A stretch of DNA of 64,000 nt from Pomacea canaliculata (Eukaryota; Mollusca; Gastropoda; Architaenioglossa; Ampullariidae), in assembly GCF_003073045.1 (NCBI RefSeq), contig NC_037594.1, forward strand, positions 21,086,927 through 21,150,926. Direction: 5' to 3'. The notes beneath the pieces were generated by a model that was given only the letters and a program-made list of their open reading frames with translations, was not told the DNA's origin and searched no databases. Positions within the stretch are counted from its first letter, which is position 1, and each line of letters begins with the position of its first letter. Of this stretch, positions 27,501 through 39,032 are shown piece by piece. Position numbers and translations under genes: made by a program.

Positions 27501-30500
27501 CAGTTCGGTCTTGCTTCAGCTCTCTATCATCGCAAACTTTTGACCCACTGACTTTGCCCCAAGTCTGTAATGGCAATTGGTTGTGTTCTTTGAGTTCTCT
27601 GCCATTCAGCTCTTTGTGGCTGCATATATAGTGTCACGGCCTATATCTATCTCTACATATCTTTCTATCATCGTAGTGTATGTGTGTGAAGGGTGGGTGT
27701 GCGAGTACTTGTGGGTCTGAACGTTGGTATGCACTGTCTTTTGAAAAAAAAATCATCCAATACGTTTATTCAATAACTACATTTTTTAAAAAGGATATAG
27801 CCTAATGAAAATACTTCACAAATTATGCGCACTTAAAACAAAATAACTCGATGAAATTTAATATTAATTTGACTGTTGTAGTGCTAGAGCGCTGATATAT
27901 AAATTAAAGTGCTGGACGAATAAAACCCAGTGATCACTGACTAACCAGTGAAAACAAAAACAAACTTACTTTCAACAGATCCCAATTAAGTATGTCCTTT
28001 CCTCAATGCACTGGAACAAGAGAGTGCACACGTCCAGACACAGTCGGGCTGAGAGCGACTGAACAGATGAATAGGAAGGACGGTACTAGACGCTCTGTAT
28101 TGTCAGTGTCGGCCCTCCGGACGATTTTAATCTCCTCCTCCTCCTTACCTCTTCACAACCCACCTCCACGCACGATTATTCACCAAAAATCCTTGCGGAC
28201 CGGGTGGCTAAGCACATGCACGGGTGGTAAAGTAATGCGCATGACTCGCTTTGAACAGACCATTGACAGGTACAGCTAGTCAGGCAGGTGTCTCCTAGGT
28301 GAGTAAGAGTTAGACTCGAGTTGCAGGGAAGACACAAGCGTAAAAAAGACAAGTTGTATTGACAAGAAAGTATTGTGCAGTACAATGGAAAGCTTCGAAC
28401 AGACGTGCCATTCAAGGGATAGAAATCTTCACATTTTACATTTCTTTAAGCGAGTTATTAAATATTACATATATATGGCGAGCGATGATCTGAAGCCATA
28501 TACCAATTAAGAATCGGAATAGGAATTAAAAGAAAAATTTCTATCGCTGTCTTCTCTCTTCTACCCACCCCTCCCCTACAAACACAAGCGAGCACACACA
28601 CACACACAGAGTGACAGCTGGGGACAGAGCAAGACGCACACGTACGCATTCACCCTTTCCTCCAGCACTTGAATAAAACAAATATTTACAAACTAGCTCG
28701 ATCAGCTGTGATCTTGACGAAATCATTGTAAAGAAACGAAAGGCAGTAAGCTGAAATCGGTAAAGTCTACCCCCACCCTCGGTATTTCTATATCCGTCCA
28801 AATATTGCTTTCAGTAGATTAACAAAAAGGGTAGACCCACCCGGCCAGGAGAAGCCGGTCATACAGAGTACTGCAGCACTGCACTAGTCAACGGCTTTAA
28901 ATTCCTTCCTCTCCTTCCCCCCGTTCTCCCTTCCCCACCCTCCTCCTATACGTGTGTAAGGCATTGCACCGTTTTATATCTAGGTAAAGCAGACATCCAC
29001 AGGCTCTTTGTGTGATAATTCTCAACACAAGCTTTCTAGTTGATCATTATGTAAACTTTTAATGGAGGTGAAGGCAGCTTTTGCTCACACCACCTTTGCC
29101 TGATGTTGGTGTGAGACAACTGCATTAGTCCTTTGTGACCATTGTGAAGTTTAAGTTACAGATGAATGTTCTTTTTTTTTCTTCATCATGGCCGAAATGC
29201 TAAGTTATAACAGAAGTCATAATCCAGATTAATGATGATGTAGGAGTATTTTATGCCATCCTACCCAACGAATGTTCTAGACTACTATTGTGTTCACTAA
29301 TGCTTTCGTGGTGCCACTCATCAAGTGCCTGCTTGAACTGACAACCGTGTTCTCTGGTTTGAACTGTGCCGCCGCCAGGTGTTCATTCTAAACAACCTAA
29401 CCTTTCTCACCTTCACTTTGATGGCTAGATGTTCCTCCTCTACATTGATGCTGTCAGTTATTTCTAATTCGCATTGTTCTTCTAAAATTCAACATTATTG
29501 TATCCTGTGTCCTTGTATATTTGTAGATATGTTTTGTCTCTGCTAAGTTTAAGTCTGTATTTGTATACTTGTATATCTTCTTTGTGTTTAAGCAAACAGG
29601 GCATTGATGTAAAGTGGAAAAATAGGTTATCAAATTCTACCTGATGATGAGGAATGAGTAGGAGGAGGAGTATGCACCAGAGAACAGGTGAAACAGAGAA
29701 ATGTATGTATTATAAAGACTCGTGTCTGCACTGTAAGAAGCATCTCTTGTCACGTGACCTGAGCGCTCCTCAATCGATGACCCCGCCATCACGAAGGGCA
29801 ACACCGCATGTCGACAGCTTGTTAAAACTCTGGCCAACATTCGCCGTGAAGTCTTCAGTACACTTCAAGATTAGCTCCAACGATGACCTGGTAACTCCCA
29901 CTTGACTGCTCCACCACACATCCATCTTGCGAACATCTGATTCTTTCAATGTGTTTATCGTTGAAACGAACGTTGCGTGAAAGCTCGGTCCTTCTGTACC
30001 GTACAGTAGGAGCCACTCCTCATCTGACATTATGGACAGGAGATGTGAATGATTCTTACTTTTTAGAAGAGCTGGGTATCTTTGCTTATTATATTAGCAT
30101 TTTTCGTCTCTCTTTTCTTTTTCTTCTTTTTTTTTTTCTTTGTATGCTCGATCATATTCTCATACAGCTGTTCTGGACAACTTTTTTTCTCTTGTGATTG
30201 TGATGTGGGGAGGGAAAGAATGGAGCAGCTGAGAGACTGGGATTGGGTAGCTGATGAAGAATGTCCTGATCCACTACACACACTAGACTAACTCACCTGC
30301 AGGCGATGGGTTGTCAACATGGCTGACAAAGATGCCCAGGTCGAACTCATCCCCACCACGAATGCTGAAGCCTAGACGTGGACTGTCAGTAGTGTGTATT
30401 TTGATGACATGGATACCGCCTCGTCTTCTCACAGGGTGAGTACCTGCAACCAAGTACCCGTAATTTGACATGTTACGATAGATACATAATGACAAGATGG

Positions 30501-32578
30501 AACTAAAGTTGATACTTTAGGTACACAATGCCAGGATGGAACTAACTCTGACACTCGAGGTAGTGTCTAACAGACCTTACTCTCCATATTTAATGCCAAG
30601 ACAGACCTGAAACATTTGCTTGAGATCTCTAATGCCTTACTAAAAGAAACCGGTCAGTTCTTTGAAGACAGCAGGGGTTACATGAATCCTGTATATCAAC
30701 GCAGAGGCTTATAACATTTATATCAGTCTAATGTTTATCTTGTAAAATCGCATCTTGGTGATCTGTTTTGCTGTTTGCAGCTTGAACCACATCAGATGCG
30801 TTCTGAAATATGTCAACAAAACGAAAATGGAAGTAGTCTCAGTGTCCCTCATCCCCAGAATGTTTTCCGTGTAACTTCAGAGCTGATACATGTATGTTTT
30901 TCACCATACCCAATAAATGTTACAGATTGTTGAGATGAAAGCAGCCCCAGGATGTTATGGTCTTTACGAGGAAGAGGGATAAGGTGTTGAAGCCCTCACT
31001 TAGCTCGGGGCAAGATTTTGTGATGGTACTACTCGCTCCTCTCTCTCCACCAACCTTTCAAAGGACTATTTTCATGTGGCAATGTTTTCAATGTTTGCTC
31101 GTGTAAGATTTCTTGCAATGTAACCAACTTCTCACGCAGAAAGGCAACTCGCAAGGAAAGTATGGGTAGCAAGCAATATAGCAAACACTGATGAAATGAT
31201 TCCTTTTTCACCGCTTAGTCATATTACTCGAGGAAGCAGAGAAAGAGCGAAGAATTAACAAATATAGCTGCAGGAATGAGGGTGTGGCTAAGTATACATG
31301 GGTATATTATTCTCCCACAGTGATTTTGATATGAAACATTTTGCCTCAGATCTCTTCCGCATTTTCAATATGGAGGTAAAAGCCTATTATGTTCAAACAT
31401 TCCGATTAGCTACATCCATGCAATGTAGGGCATGCTTTCCAAAATATAGAACCACGCCCTATTCCCGAAAACCTTGCTTGAAGGTCCCTTTCGAGCCGTG
31501 CAAACCCCACAAAGTGCAGTGAGAATAGTCATAATACCCACTCCACAGCTGGGTAGACTAGGAGAAGGAAGCTGCGGAACGCGGGCATCGAACCGACTAG
31601 AGTTCGGCTTTTTTTTATTTGGACATCATTGCTATAACCACTAGGCTATCCTGGGGATAGAAACCCTGGTTCAGCATTCTAGGAAGTGCAGAACACCCCG
31701 TCCTTAACATACAGCCGACTTCCCACCTGCACAACGTGAACTGTATATGGACATGAAAAATACACACAAAAAGCAGATGCAGTACACAACGAAAATATTG
31801 CATGATCAGAGGGAAGAAAAAAACAATGTTTATAAATTACCACGAAGCAAGTGGGTGCACAGTGTATCAACAGCTGGCAGCTGAAAGGACGTAACCGCCA
31901 ACCGTAGAGTAATTAAAACCTCGTGTGTGCACGCCCCACCAGCACGCGAGTCATACGATCCCAATAAACCAACTGCTGACAGCAGGCCAGGATAGATGGA
32001 CACACAGGGCGGCAATTAATTATCCAGCCTCAACATATATATCTACACTACACACAGCTGTTCTCCAGCACTGTACGAACCATTTAGCCTTTTTTTTTTT
32101 TTTTTTTTGACTATCGCGATAAATTACTTTAGATAGTCACAGTATACACTGGGGTTAAACAGTTTCCGCTTACAGTTCATGTGGTACGTGAGGTAAAGAA
32201 ATCTTAATTATTGCGGTTCTCTTATTCCAAACTTTGATGCTCACCTGATCTGGACGACGACATGGACACCGACTTCTCCACCGGGCGTGTGCGGACCTTG
32301 TCGACGACCAGCCCGTGGTGGATGTCCAGCAGGAGGTCAAACTGCGGACGATCCCGGGCGGCCACCAGCTTGCGTATCACTGGCAGCAGGTGCAGCGTGG
32401 TGGGCGACGACCACAGGAACGTCGTGCGACGAACGAAGGCGGAGACGTCGCCGTCGTGCTGGTACTGCTGCAGCAACTCACCCAGCCGCTCCTTCTCCGC
32501 CAGCGTCAGCACCTTGCTGCACAGCTGGTGGAAGTTGTGTAGGTAGTCCTCCCTACCTGGCCTTGCCATGGTGGTCAT
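15366..32578 (-). CDS. WHRN/PDZD7-like: Whirlin/PDZD7-type scaffold protein (HN1-PDZ1-PDZ2-HN2-Pro-PDZ3)
   Basis: Sixteen exons on the minus strand have consistent splice phases: 32578-32245, 30443-30297, 25335-25161, 24969-24775, 24288-24142, 23925-23829, 23297-21963, 19351-19265, 18769-18740, 18277-18105, 17844-17753, 17121-16955, 16828-16597, 16282-16176, 16045-15945 and 15500-15366. The product is about 1180 residues: a harmonin-N-like domain, two PDZ domains with LGFSIRGG and LGFNIRGGKEFG carboxylate-binding loops, a long acidic/Ser linker, a second HN domain, a Pro-rich segment and a C-terminal PDZ. Vertebrate whirlin has this order; PDZD7 resembles it in PDZ2 and the PAYKE segment but lacks HN1. 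These proteins assemble usherin/ADGRV1 adhesion complexes at hair-cell and ciliary membranes. One frame break lies in the PDZ2 exon and three in the linker exon, so it is an intact gene with consensus errors or a recent pseudogene. Confidence 0.88.
15945..16045 (-). CDS. PDZ scaffold exon: PDZ3 core
   Basis: It encodes GLIVCGGVSDHRDPSIRIEM and the P-x-GAA turn. The binding loop reads LGLIVCGG, less canonical than GLGF but like PDZ3 of whirlin/PDZD7. Confidence 0.85.
16176..16282 (-). CDS. PDZ scaffold exon: proline-rich segment and start of PDZ3
   Basis: It encodes EKEPPPQPPSPPKTVP, like the proline-rich region before the last PDZ of whirlin, then TTIYLSKQKKNL, the first strand of PDZ3. Donor TTAG|gtaag. 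Confidence 0.85.
16519..16546. repeat. Tetranucleotide microsatellite (GTGC)n
   Basis: About six perfect gtgc/tgcg units in the intron between two PDZ scaffold exons. Confidence 0.9.
16597..16828 (-). CDS. PDZ scaffold exon: linker after HN2
   Basis: It encodes DADGHFHIKTLEQHERNIRQ and a Ser/Thr-rich stretch. The donor GAAGT|gtatgt leaves phase 2, matched by the next exon. Confidence 0.75.
16955..17121 (-). CDS. PDZ scaffold exon: end of HN2 domain
   Basis: The acceptor gcctgctgactgtcccag is strong. The exon encodes GVIYAHHVGLFDSLVARHE, the last helix of HN2, then a basic linker. Donor CTGG|gtaagc. Confidence 0.8.
17753..17844 (-). CDS. PDZ scaffold exon: middle of HN2 domain
   Basis: It encodes DVERLVEMLIAILDKPEKIQ and ILKDI. 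PDZD7 has LLAILDRPEKLLLLQDIR at the equivalent position. Acceptor gtccacag, donor ATTAG|gtgagg. Confidence 0.85.
18105..18277 (-). CDS. PDZ scaffold exon: start of HN2 domain
   Basis: The exon encodes VQERARLLLNGDESDAVLRH after a polar lead-in. It corresponds to the first helices of the second harmonin-N-like domain of whirlin/PDZD7. Donor AGCTCT|gtatgt. Confidence 0.8.
18740..18769 (-). CDS. PDZ scaffold 30-nt microexon
   Basis: Acceptor ctttttccag and donor GAAC|gtgagt enclose exactly 30 nt (KKRETTASPE), phase 1 in and 1 out. It could be skipped or included without changing frame. Confidence 0.6.
19265..19351 (-). CDS. PDZ scaffold exon: basic linker
   Basis: The 87-nt exon has acceptor gacatttcag and donor AAACTA|gtaagt. 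It encodes QKPVAEKKGGTWSALRKKLT and a basic tail. Phases agree with both neighbours. Confidence 0.75.
19352..21962. other. Intron of the PDZ scaffold gene, no further exon needed
   Basis: The flanking exons join in phase 1. The sequence is AT-rich; no domain-coding stretch or element ends were seen. Confidence 0.45.
21963..23297 (-). CDS. PDZ scaffold exon: long disordered linker with three frame breaks
   Basis: Phase-correct acceptor (tttgtgcttcag) and donor (GAATCAG|gtttgt). The first 290 codons are open and rich in Ser, Arg and Asp (DSDSEMDYMTFLRR-type motifs). The coding text then continues in two other frames and returns to the original one near 22085. The three shifts sum to zero modulo 3 over 1335 nt. 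The segment contains a duplicated D-[FY]-I-V-x-T-E-V-L motif followed by TTSFSS. It ends in a helical stretch, AIDLLTEEIKRLEARK. Confidence 0.7.
23829..23925 (-). CDS. PDZ scaffold exon: post-PDZ2 linker
   Basis: The 97-nt exon encodes AVGKFPAYKELFSEYVWSD. Human PDZD7 has the related GRYPAYKEMVSEYCW at the same place, which supports the orthology and the frame. Confidence 0.85.
24142..24288 (-). CDS. PDZ scaffold exon: second half of PDZ2, with one frame break
   Basis: It starts VDKGGLAERAGIQVGDHLVS in phase. After about 33 codons the natural PDZ helix (HAGAVELLRSSRRLVLIVW) is found in a neighbouring frame, consistent with one missing base near 24200. The donor TGG|gttagt is in phase with the next exon only in the shifted frame. 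Confidence 0.75.
24775..24969 (-). CDS. PDZ scaffold exon: first half of PDZ2
   Basis: Acceptor cctaag, donor TCAAG|gtacgt. The exon completes Trp of the ILW-YD junction, then encodes RKIVLHLLRETDFLGFNIRG followed by GKEFGIGIYVS, close to PDZ2 of PDZD7. Confidence 0.85.
25161..25335 (-). CDS. PDZ scaffold exon: second half of PDZ1
   Basis: It continues PDZ1 in phase with AAGLRPGDQILEANGVDL and the second helix (SSQQAAELLSS), then the conserved RKIPEWKVTKERILW linker also seen after PDZ1 in whirlin/PDZD7. Donor CTGTG|gtgagt. Confidence 0.85.
25336..30296. other. Long intron splitting PDZ1 of the scaffold gene
   Basis: The flanking exons join in phase in the middle of PDZ1, so no exon is missing. 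It holds a 22-nt A run at about 27261 and GT/GA-rich stretches, and no supported gene. Confidence 0.5.
30297..30443 (-). CDS. PDZ scaffold exon: first half of PDZ1
   Basis: The 147-nt exon has acceptor ggttgcag and donor GCAG|gtgagt. It encodes IHVIKIHTTDSPRLGFSIRG, the first strand and the carboxylate-binding GFSI loop, then GIFVSHVDNPSPA. Confidence 0.85.
31555..31665 (-). mobile_element. tRNA-derived SINE head
   Basis: On the minus strand an A-box-like GATAGCCTAGTGGTTATAGC is followed about 40 bp later by a B-box GGTTCGATGCC. The spacing is stretched by an A run. No acceptor-stem pairing was seen, so this is a SINE promoter and not a tRNA gene. It lies in the intron after the HN1 exon. 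Confidence 0.6.
32245..32578 (-). CDS. PDZ scaffold exon: start codon and HN1 domain
   Basis: ATG at 32578, with a second ATG three codons on in better context (accATGG). Residues about 10-85 form a helical harmonin-N-like bundle (DYLHNFHQLCSKVLTLAEKE, then LLPVIRKLV). The exon ends in a Ser-rich stretch at donor TCAG|gtgagc. An acceptor-like ctctccag lies about 16 bp upstream of the ATG, so a separate 5' UTR exon is likely. Confidence 0.8.
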
Positions 32579-34368
32579 CGTCGGACCTCTTGCTGGAGAG
32601 CAGAGAGGTGCTCGGGTGACTCACACGCCCTGACTCCAAGGCTGGTACCCTGTGGTCTCAGTATGACTGAAAAGCTGTGCTTCTTGGGTATTGTCTCAGA
32701 AACGGTTAATCGCGGATATGACAGTAACCTGTTTCATGTACTTCACATCATCTTGATGGGTTACACCCGTAACCGAGGAGACATTAAACGGTTCTACATT
32801 CGAAGTTGTCCTCTTTGAACCACAGGCTGACAACAGTCTCCGAGCCGGAAACCTATAATAAAAAAATTGATGGCTAGTGTAATCTGTTTTCTCTAACTCA
32901 TTTGTAAACATTTGATTTTTTGTTTATTGTAACAAAAAGCGGAAACTATACAATGAAGGTAAAATGAAGATGTACATTTTCGTCCTGAGAAAGAGAATGC
33001 AATATGACAGACTGGATAAAGTGGGTTCATCTAGACATTGGATATTTTTTCATTAACGAAAAAAATAAAGAATAAATTTAGTCTTTTGTTGTCCGAGAAC
33101 ACGGCTAATTAAAAGTGTTGACAGGTAAGATCAGACTGTGGGTTGAGTAGTTTTTCTTTTTGTACCTTCAGAATACACCCGGTCTTGGGTCAGTTATTAC
33201 AATCGAACTCTTGCATGAACCGAGAATAACGGTCTTTCCGTCGTGTCACCTGTAGGCTGTTCCCTGCGAGATGTTGTAGTATTTTTTTTAAAATTACCTA
33301 GCTTGTTCTTCGCTCGGACCTGATGCAGACGTCGAGATAAACTCGTGGGCGTGGGTGGGGGAGCGGCTGTCAAACACCATTAAGAATAGCCGTTGCAGAT
33401 CGTTCCCCTTAAGTCAATATATGCACTGTAGCTGAGAGACACGCATCTTTGCCTCGCAATATTATCGTCCCTTCAAACGTACATCCTACCAGCTCAGAAA
33501 TTCGCTTTGTTTGCTCATCCTTTAGCCCAGATGCGTCTCTAGGCTCCCTCCTCCACCCTTGGTCCAATATAAGATTGCCTCCACGTGACCCGAAGATATA
33601 AATATTTCAACGTTTGTTCTGGACGTTCGTTTATTCCTCCCTGCTTTTCAAACGATGTCTTTGCTGTGCTGACGAACTCTTCTTTGCAGAACCAGTGGAT
33701 CACACTTTCTACACCTCAAACAAACATCCTGATTGTGTTGTCATCTTACAACGAAGCAGCGTGCGTTCAGTTTGAAAATAATAATTATAATTAATATAAT
33801 CTCAGTTGTCTGTGTTGCAAATATGACACATAAATATAAACTTTTTTGGATATCCTTTTTTTCGTTTGATACTACTGTTGTCTCTGAGTAATCTGGAAAA
33901 GCTAGTAAAGTTAATCCAATTTTAGGCTTTTGCTTAATTGTTTAATTGAAGATTTAGTTGACAGTCAGTACATCCCATACAAACGATTCACTTAGCTCTC
34001 ATCATAAAAAAAAATCGAGCGGGTTCACCATTACCTTCCGAATGTTGCAATATTATGTATCCTCTCCAAGAAGATTTAAACTAATTCGTCTCCTTCTCTT
34101 CTCGAACTTCCAACACTTTACATCCGAAACTACAGCCGGTCATCACCCAGTGTCACATAGTGTAGTAGCATGGCTACGCCCTTCTCTACCACCTGGTCGT
34201 ATGTCCTGGCCGACTTGTCAAGCTTGAAGTAACGGGACGAAACACAGGCAATTTCCTTCGACCTTCTTCACCAGATCGATCGTCTTCAATATGACAAAGA
34301 CCCAGGGAAACACACCTTGTCACAGCTGGCAAAAATAACGACAATAATTTTTTTTTAAAAGAAAAAGC

Positions 34369-34674
34369 TCACAGAGTAAAGCTGCTTTCTCCGCTGGTTT
34401 GGCTGCGTGGCCTAAACTCCTTCTCAAGAAGTAAGCTACCCTCTGCAGTCTCCACAGGTAGAAATGTTTGCCAGTCTCCAATTGTGGAGGGATGTTGCCT
34501 CACACGGAGGAGAGCGAGCGGTCCCCGGCCCTTCGACAAGCACGCGCGAGCTGTGACCATGTTTTGTATGTCGTCTGTGGGACGTCCGCAGCTTGGACCT
34601 GCACATCTGTTGTTTGAGTGAATGTATCGACGTATGAGTCTCACAGCTCCGAGCTCATTTCGGGAGGCAACAAA
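34369..34674 (-). CDS. Hypothetical open frame upstream of the PDZ scaffold gene
   Basis: The frame is open from about 34674 to a stop at 34369 and contains GRPTDDIQNMVTARACLSKG and LALLRVRQHPS. Composition looks more coding than its surroundings, and it lies on the same strand 1.8 kb upstream of the HN1 exon. No start, domain or splice context is certain; it could be a chance frame or an exon of an unseen gene. Confidence 0.2.
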   Translation of the reverse strand, partial: FVASRNELGAVRLIRRYIHSNNRCAGPSCGRPTDDIQNMVTARACLSKGRGPLALLRVRQHPSTIGDWQTFLPVETAEGSLLLEKEFRPRSQTSGESSFTL

Positions 34675-37600
34675 CTACAAACAAGCTTCCACACCCAACA
34701 GGAGCATCAACATGGGAATGTCACGAGTGGTGGTCAGGCGTGATGTGCACATTTCATATCAAACATTTCGTTGTTCGTGACAGTTCAGTTGCGAAAATAT
34801 ATTTTTAAACTTAATTCAACATCGTGAAGTTAATTAGCATCTTAGCTTTATAGTGTGGTTTTTTTTTCTACTTCAGAGCAGAAGGTCAACTGTTTAATCC
34901 TGTCTGGGATGCAACTGGACAGTTACCCAAGAATGTCGGTAACTGATTTCTCATGGATACACACCACTACTACCACCACCTTTCTCTCTCACACATACAC
35001 ATACTGAGTACCTGGCATTAGATAACGGAAAATAAAATAGAAAGAGATAGATGAGCTCGTTTATTACATGCCGTACCCTAGTTATGGTGAACCACTTCCA
35101 GTTTCAGTTCTGTAGGTACATTAAACTATTTATCCTGTTTAATTTTCTGCTTTTGCAGTCACTAATGATAATTTTAGCACGTGTGCGAGCACGAACTCAC
35201 ACACGCACACACATACATACAAAGGGAGTTGCCTAGAAACAGTTCAGTATTTGATACAAGAAGTTCTTTGTTCTAACAGAATTTTACGGTTATCATACAC
35301 CACAAAGCAGCATCTGTTGTCCGGAGGGGCAATCGGCGGCAGAGGCGGGGGAAGGCTTGTACCATATTCAGGGAGTCAGATCCTATCTTTCAAAGGTAGA
35401 CAACATCACTGTGATGAACACAGCCACGGTGATCAAGAGCCGTCCTACAGATGTTTTCCCGCCTACCTGACATGTCCGCGGCCTCTGGCTGACAGCTGAT
35501 GCATTTCATTAACCGCCAACTTCAGCTTACAGCGAGTGGTGAGGTTGCTATTTTTTATGCTAATGAGAAGAGATATTAAAGCCTTCATGATATATTAAGG
35601 CATTTGAGATTACCTCTGGAATTTCTTTATGCTTGGTTGAATAAAGGTGACGTTAGGTTGGATGGACGGTTGATGTTTCTGATGGAGGTCGGGATTGAAC
35701 CTGAGCGTCAATCATTAAAAACATAATCAGTAGCGTGCTCGCAAATATCCATTAAGTTCGTTTAGCATTCAGGTCGGGGCAGAGGAGAGAGAAAGCTGCA
35801 CACAGAGGCTTGGCCATACAATCGTCACACATCTAGTAACGAGGACAGAGAGAAAGCACACAGTCGAGTCAGCCATGATGATCGGGGAGTGGAGCAGCGT
35901 ACAGGAGGGGTTGAAGACGGGATCCACACAGTCGCCTAAGCTTTTCGAAATTTTCTCCGATTGTCCATTCTTTCTTTTCGTTTCTACCTTGTCGATCCGT
36001 TTATCAAACGCCTGCTTCAGGGTCTTAAAATATGGTTTACGTCATTTAGCGCGGTCTTTAGGGTCACGTGGGGTGTGGCAGATGGTCGCTCAGGTACAAG
36101 ACAGATGCAGACGTGCTGTTATGTATGCACGTTGCACGCAGCAACACTGTAGGCTGTAATATGGACAATTTTCTACTGTTTCTATCTCGTGTTTGGCTGC
36201 TTCGAGGTCGTAAGAGAGAGATACGAGATGAAGTAGGCATGGCAACAGAAAATAAGATCCTGAAACATGTCTCTGCAACACGATTAATGTTAGATATATA
36301 ATGTGGTTTTAAATACAGCTAATAATAAAAATTCCTGTAATGTTTCTGAGTTCTTTTTGTCTCATGCTTGTCTGTTTTTACTTTTAATCTTCTAATGAGC
36401 TAAACGTATCACTGAAGCGCTTGCTATACGGTAATGATGGGATGCCCTCGGTTACATCTCCTTTCTCCACCAATATTCAGAGCTGGCTGGTTTCCCATTA
36501 TATAGCCGAGGTTGTTAAGTTCGGTATTAAAGACAAATCTCCCGCCTCCTTTGAGCGGGTGGGGGCGGAGCTTTGCGCTATTTAATAAGTGCGTGTGTTC
36601 ATTGTACAAAGAGACAAAAGGCCCGACCAAACGATTTCCCTTCGGTCATACCACAATTCTATTTTAATGTAACAAAATCGGGAAAGATGTCTTAACATGC
36701 TTTTTGACATAAAAATGAACATACATCAGGCACTGCTCCTATCATAGATTATTGCACACTTTACGTCTGTCAGACATCTACACACAGATATACACACGCG
36801 CGCGCACACACACATACACACACGGAAATGCTCTCATCAACATATGGTCGACATGCTGCCAGCACCTTTTATTAAAGCCTAAAACATATTCTTCTACCTG
36901 GCCGTTTGTCTGATGGTGAAGTATTTGGACAGGTGCGAGCTCTTACCAGCGGCATTGATGCCTTGTCTGATCCTCGCCAAGTTTGCAGACACACAGGTAC
37001 ACATGGACAGATGAGGATACTTACCTCTCCCATCGTATAAGTTTCGTAGACCTGTTAGCTAGAGGACTTCATGCTACTGCTGAAAAAAAAAACAGAAAGA
37101 AAATCAAACAATGTGTGACATGACGCCCAGGAAATCTGGTCGGGATACGCTTCTGGCTCCCTAGTTAACAAGACACTTACATAGTTTGATTACCTTTCGT
37201 GTGGTGCTCATCACAGCGGCATATTAAAGGACGAGGAGAGGGATGTGGAGCTGTTCCTTTTTTCAAATACTTTAACTGGTAAATAAGATTCTTATTAAAA
37301 CGTCTTTGAAGTCTTTAAGTTATGACTATTTTACGCTTTACAAGGACATACTTCTTTCGATCACAACATGGCTCATTAAAAATAATTATTGGTTTAGTTT
37401 GTTTATAGTGCTTTTTAATGTGTATTCTACAAAAGAAGCAAGTACGTATTTTCCTGATGGTGATGATTGCGCGTGAGCCGTGTTGGCGAGTATACGAAGG
37501 TCAACCCTCTTTGGCAGTTGGTCTCTGGTTGAAGAGAGGTAACTCCTCCACCTTTTAACGTTCGGCTTATGATTCTCAGAGTTACATCCCCTGCAGAACG

Positions 37601-37877
37601 CCTGTCTCATTGAGATCCACAACAATCCTTGCGTCCACTACCAGCTGTTGCAACTTACCTTGTAACGATGTGGTGGCTTGAGTGCCTTGTCGACCCACAA
37701 AGCTATGTCGGCAGGAGCCTTGTGTTCCTGGCAGGTCTAATCATGGGAGAGACTAGACTAAAATGTTTGCGGCCTAGCCCTCCTGGTTGGGCCAAGAACT
37801 TATATCCCCTGGACAGCTGGCAGACGATTTTTTTTCACTTAACTGCAGGAACCAGGCTCGGAACCACAAAACTTCCG

Positions 37878-37930
37878 AGTTTTTTTTTTTTTTTTTTTTT
37901 TGTTTTGTTGGTTTTTTTTGGTTTTTTTTT

Positions 37931-37963
<33 letters not shown>

Positions 37964-37975
37964 GTTTTTTTTCAC
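37878..37975. repeat. T-rich low-complexity tract
   Basis: About 100 bp of T runs broken by G. It creates spurious Phe-rich open frames. Confidence 0.9.
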
Positions 37976-38843
37976 ATTTCAGATTAACTACTAAAAAGAG
38001 GAAGGAACCGATTAGCTTCCGGTTTATTCACGTTCTTTGTTACGGCTCGCCGAGACTAACAGCAGATCACTTCGCAAGAGGCCAAGAGTGAGTCTCGGCA
38101 TACAGACATCAGTCCATAAAAACACGTTCATGGTTGGGCGTTGTGCTTTAGGCTAACAACCCACTCATGGTTTTTAAAAAAAAAATGTTGTTACAGAACT
38201 GCACTATAGCTGAAGTCTTAGAATGTGTGGTGACTACTGCCCTAACATCGCTTATTGTTCCTCTGAAGCTGGTTAATGGATTTTTTTCTTCTCTTTTTTT
38301 TTTCCTTTTCTTTGTCTTTTAAAGAAAGGTCTGAGGAAAGAACACCCAAAAATTGCACATGCAGATGTTTAGTCTCAAGTCTATGTAAGTGTATAGTATA
38401 CAATATCCAGGCTCAGGTAGGAGGACCTTGGGTGGGAAGCCTAATCTCATATTCTCGCTGGAGGTGCTTGGTGTCAGAAGGCCGCTGGACACCGAGCATT
38501 TACCGCGCATGAACGTCTAGAAGAACGTTCGTTCATTGAGATTACTGGACTTATGTGCAAGCAAATCGGAACTGACAGTGAAGTAGGTATGTTACTGATG
38601 TGTGGTCACTCTGTCAACTGAGAGGACGGAAGCCCTTTCCTGGCACAGAAATCTCTAATCAAGATTTGTCAAATGTATTTTTTTCCTAGTTACTTAACGA
38701 CACAGTGAAACTTTCTATTTCAGTTTCTCCATCACCGAGCAAACAACTACATTAGTCTACACCAGGGGTGGGCAAAGCATGGCCCGTGGATGTCTTTGGA
38801 CCGGCCCGTCTACCAAAATATGAAATGCACTTGTTCTCATTTA

Positions 38844-39032
38844 GGATGTTAACTAAGGTATCTATTCGGGGAGGGACATATTGATATCATCCCGAAAAAT
38901 CATTCTAGGGTTAGTTTCGGGTGACGTCATATTTTCGAGGAAACGCAGTATTATTATGGCGTCATAATAAATTGTTTTGATGTTTTTACATCACTCTGTG
39001 ACTCATCAAGAATCATGGTGACCATTGTCACT
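38844..39032 (+). repeat. Upstream repeat copy A, with a CRE
   Basis: It aligns in the same orientation with 42897-43073, sharing ggatgttaacta, ttagtttcgggtga, acgcagtattattatg and catggtgaccattgtcact blocks with small gaps. It ends 460 bp before the first protamine-like start codon and contains a perfect TGACGTCA at 38922-38929. Confidence 0.85.
38922..38929. promoter_or_regulatory. CRE palindrome TGACGTCA
   Basis: Perfect 8-bp CREB/CREM-type site in repeat copy A, upstream of the first protamine-like gene. The same TGACGTCATATTTT text recurs at 41196 upstream of the second gene. Confidence 0.6.

Larger units (their letters stand above)
32600..38754. other. Upstream region of the PDZ scaffold gene and intergenic DNA
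   Basis: It probably contains the promoter and any 5' UTR exon of the PDZ gene, but I cannot place them. A decayed tRNA-like B box (ggttcaatcccga on the minus strand near 35685-35700), CA runs near 35200 and 36795, and a T-rich tract at 37878-37975 are visible. No convincing gene. Confidence 0.4.

Noticed and set aside
37629..37994. Phe-rich plus-strand frames
   Set aside because: Produced by the T-rich tract at 37878-37975.
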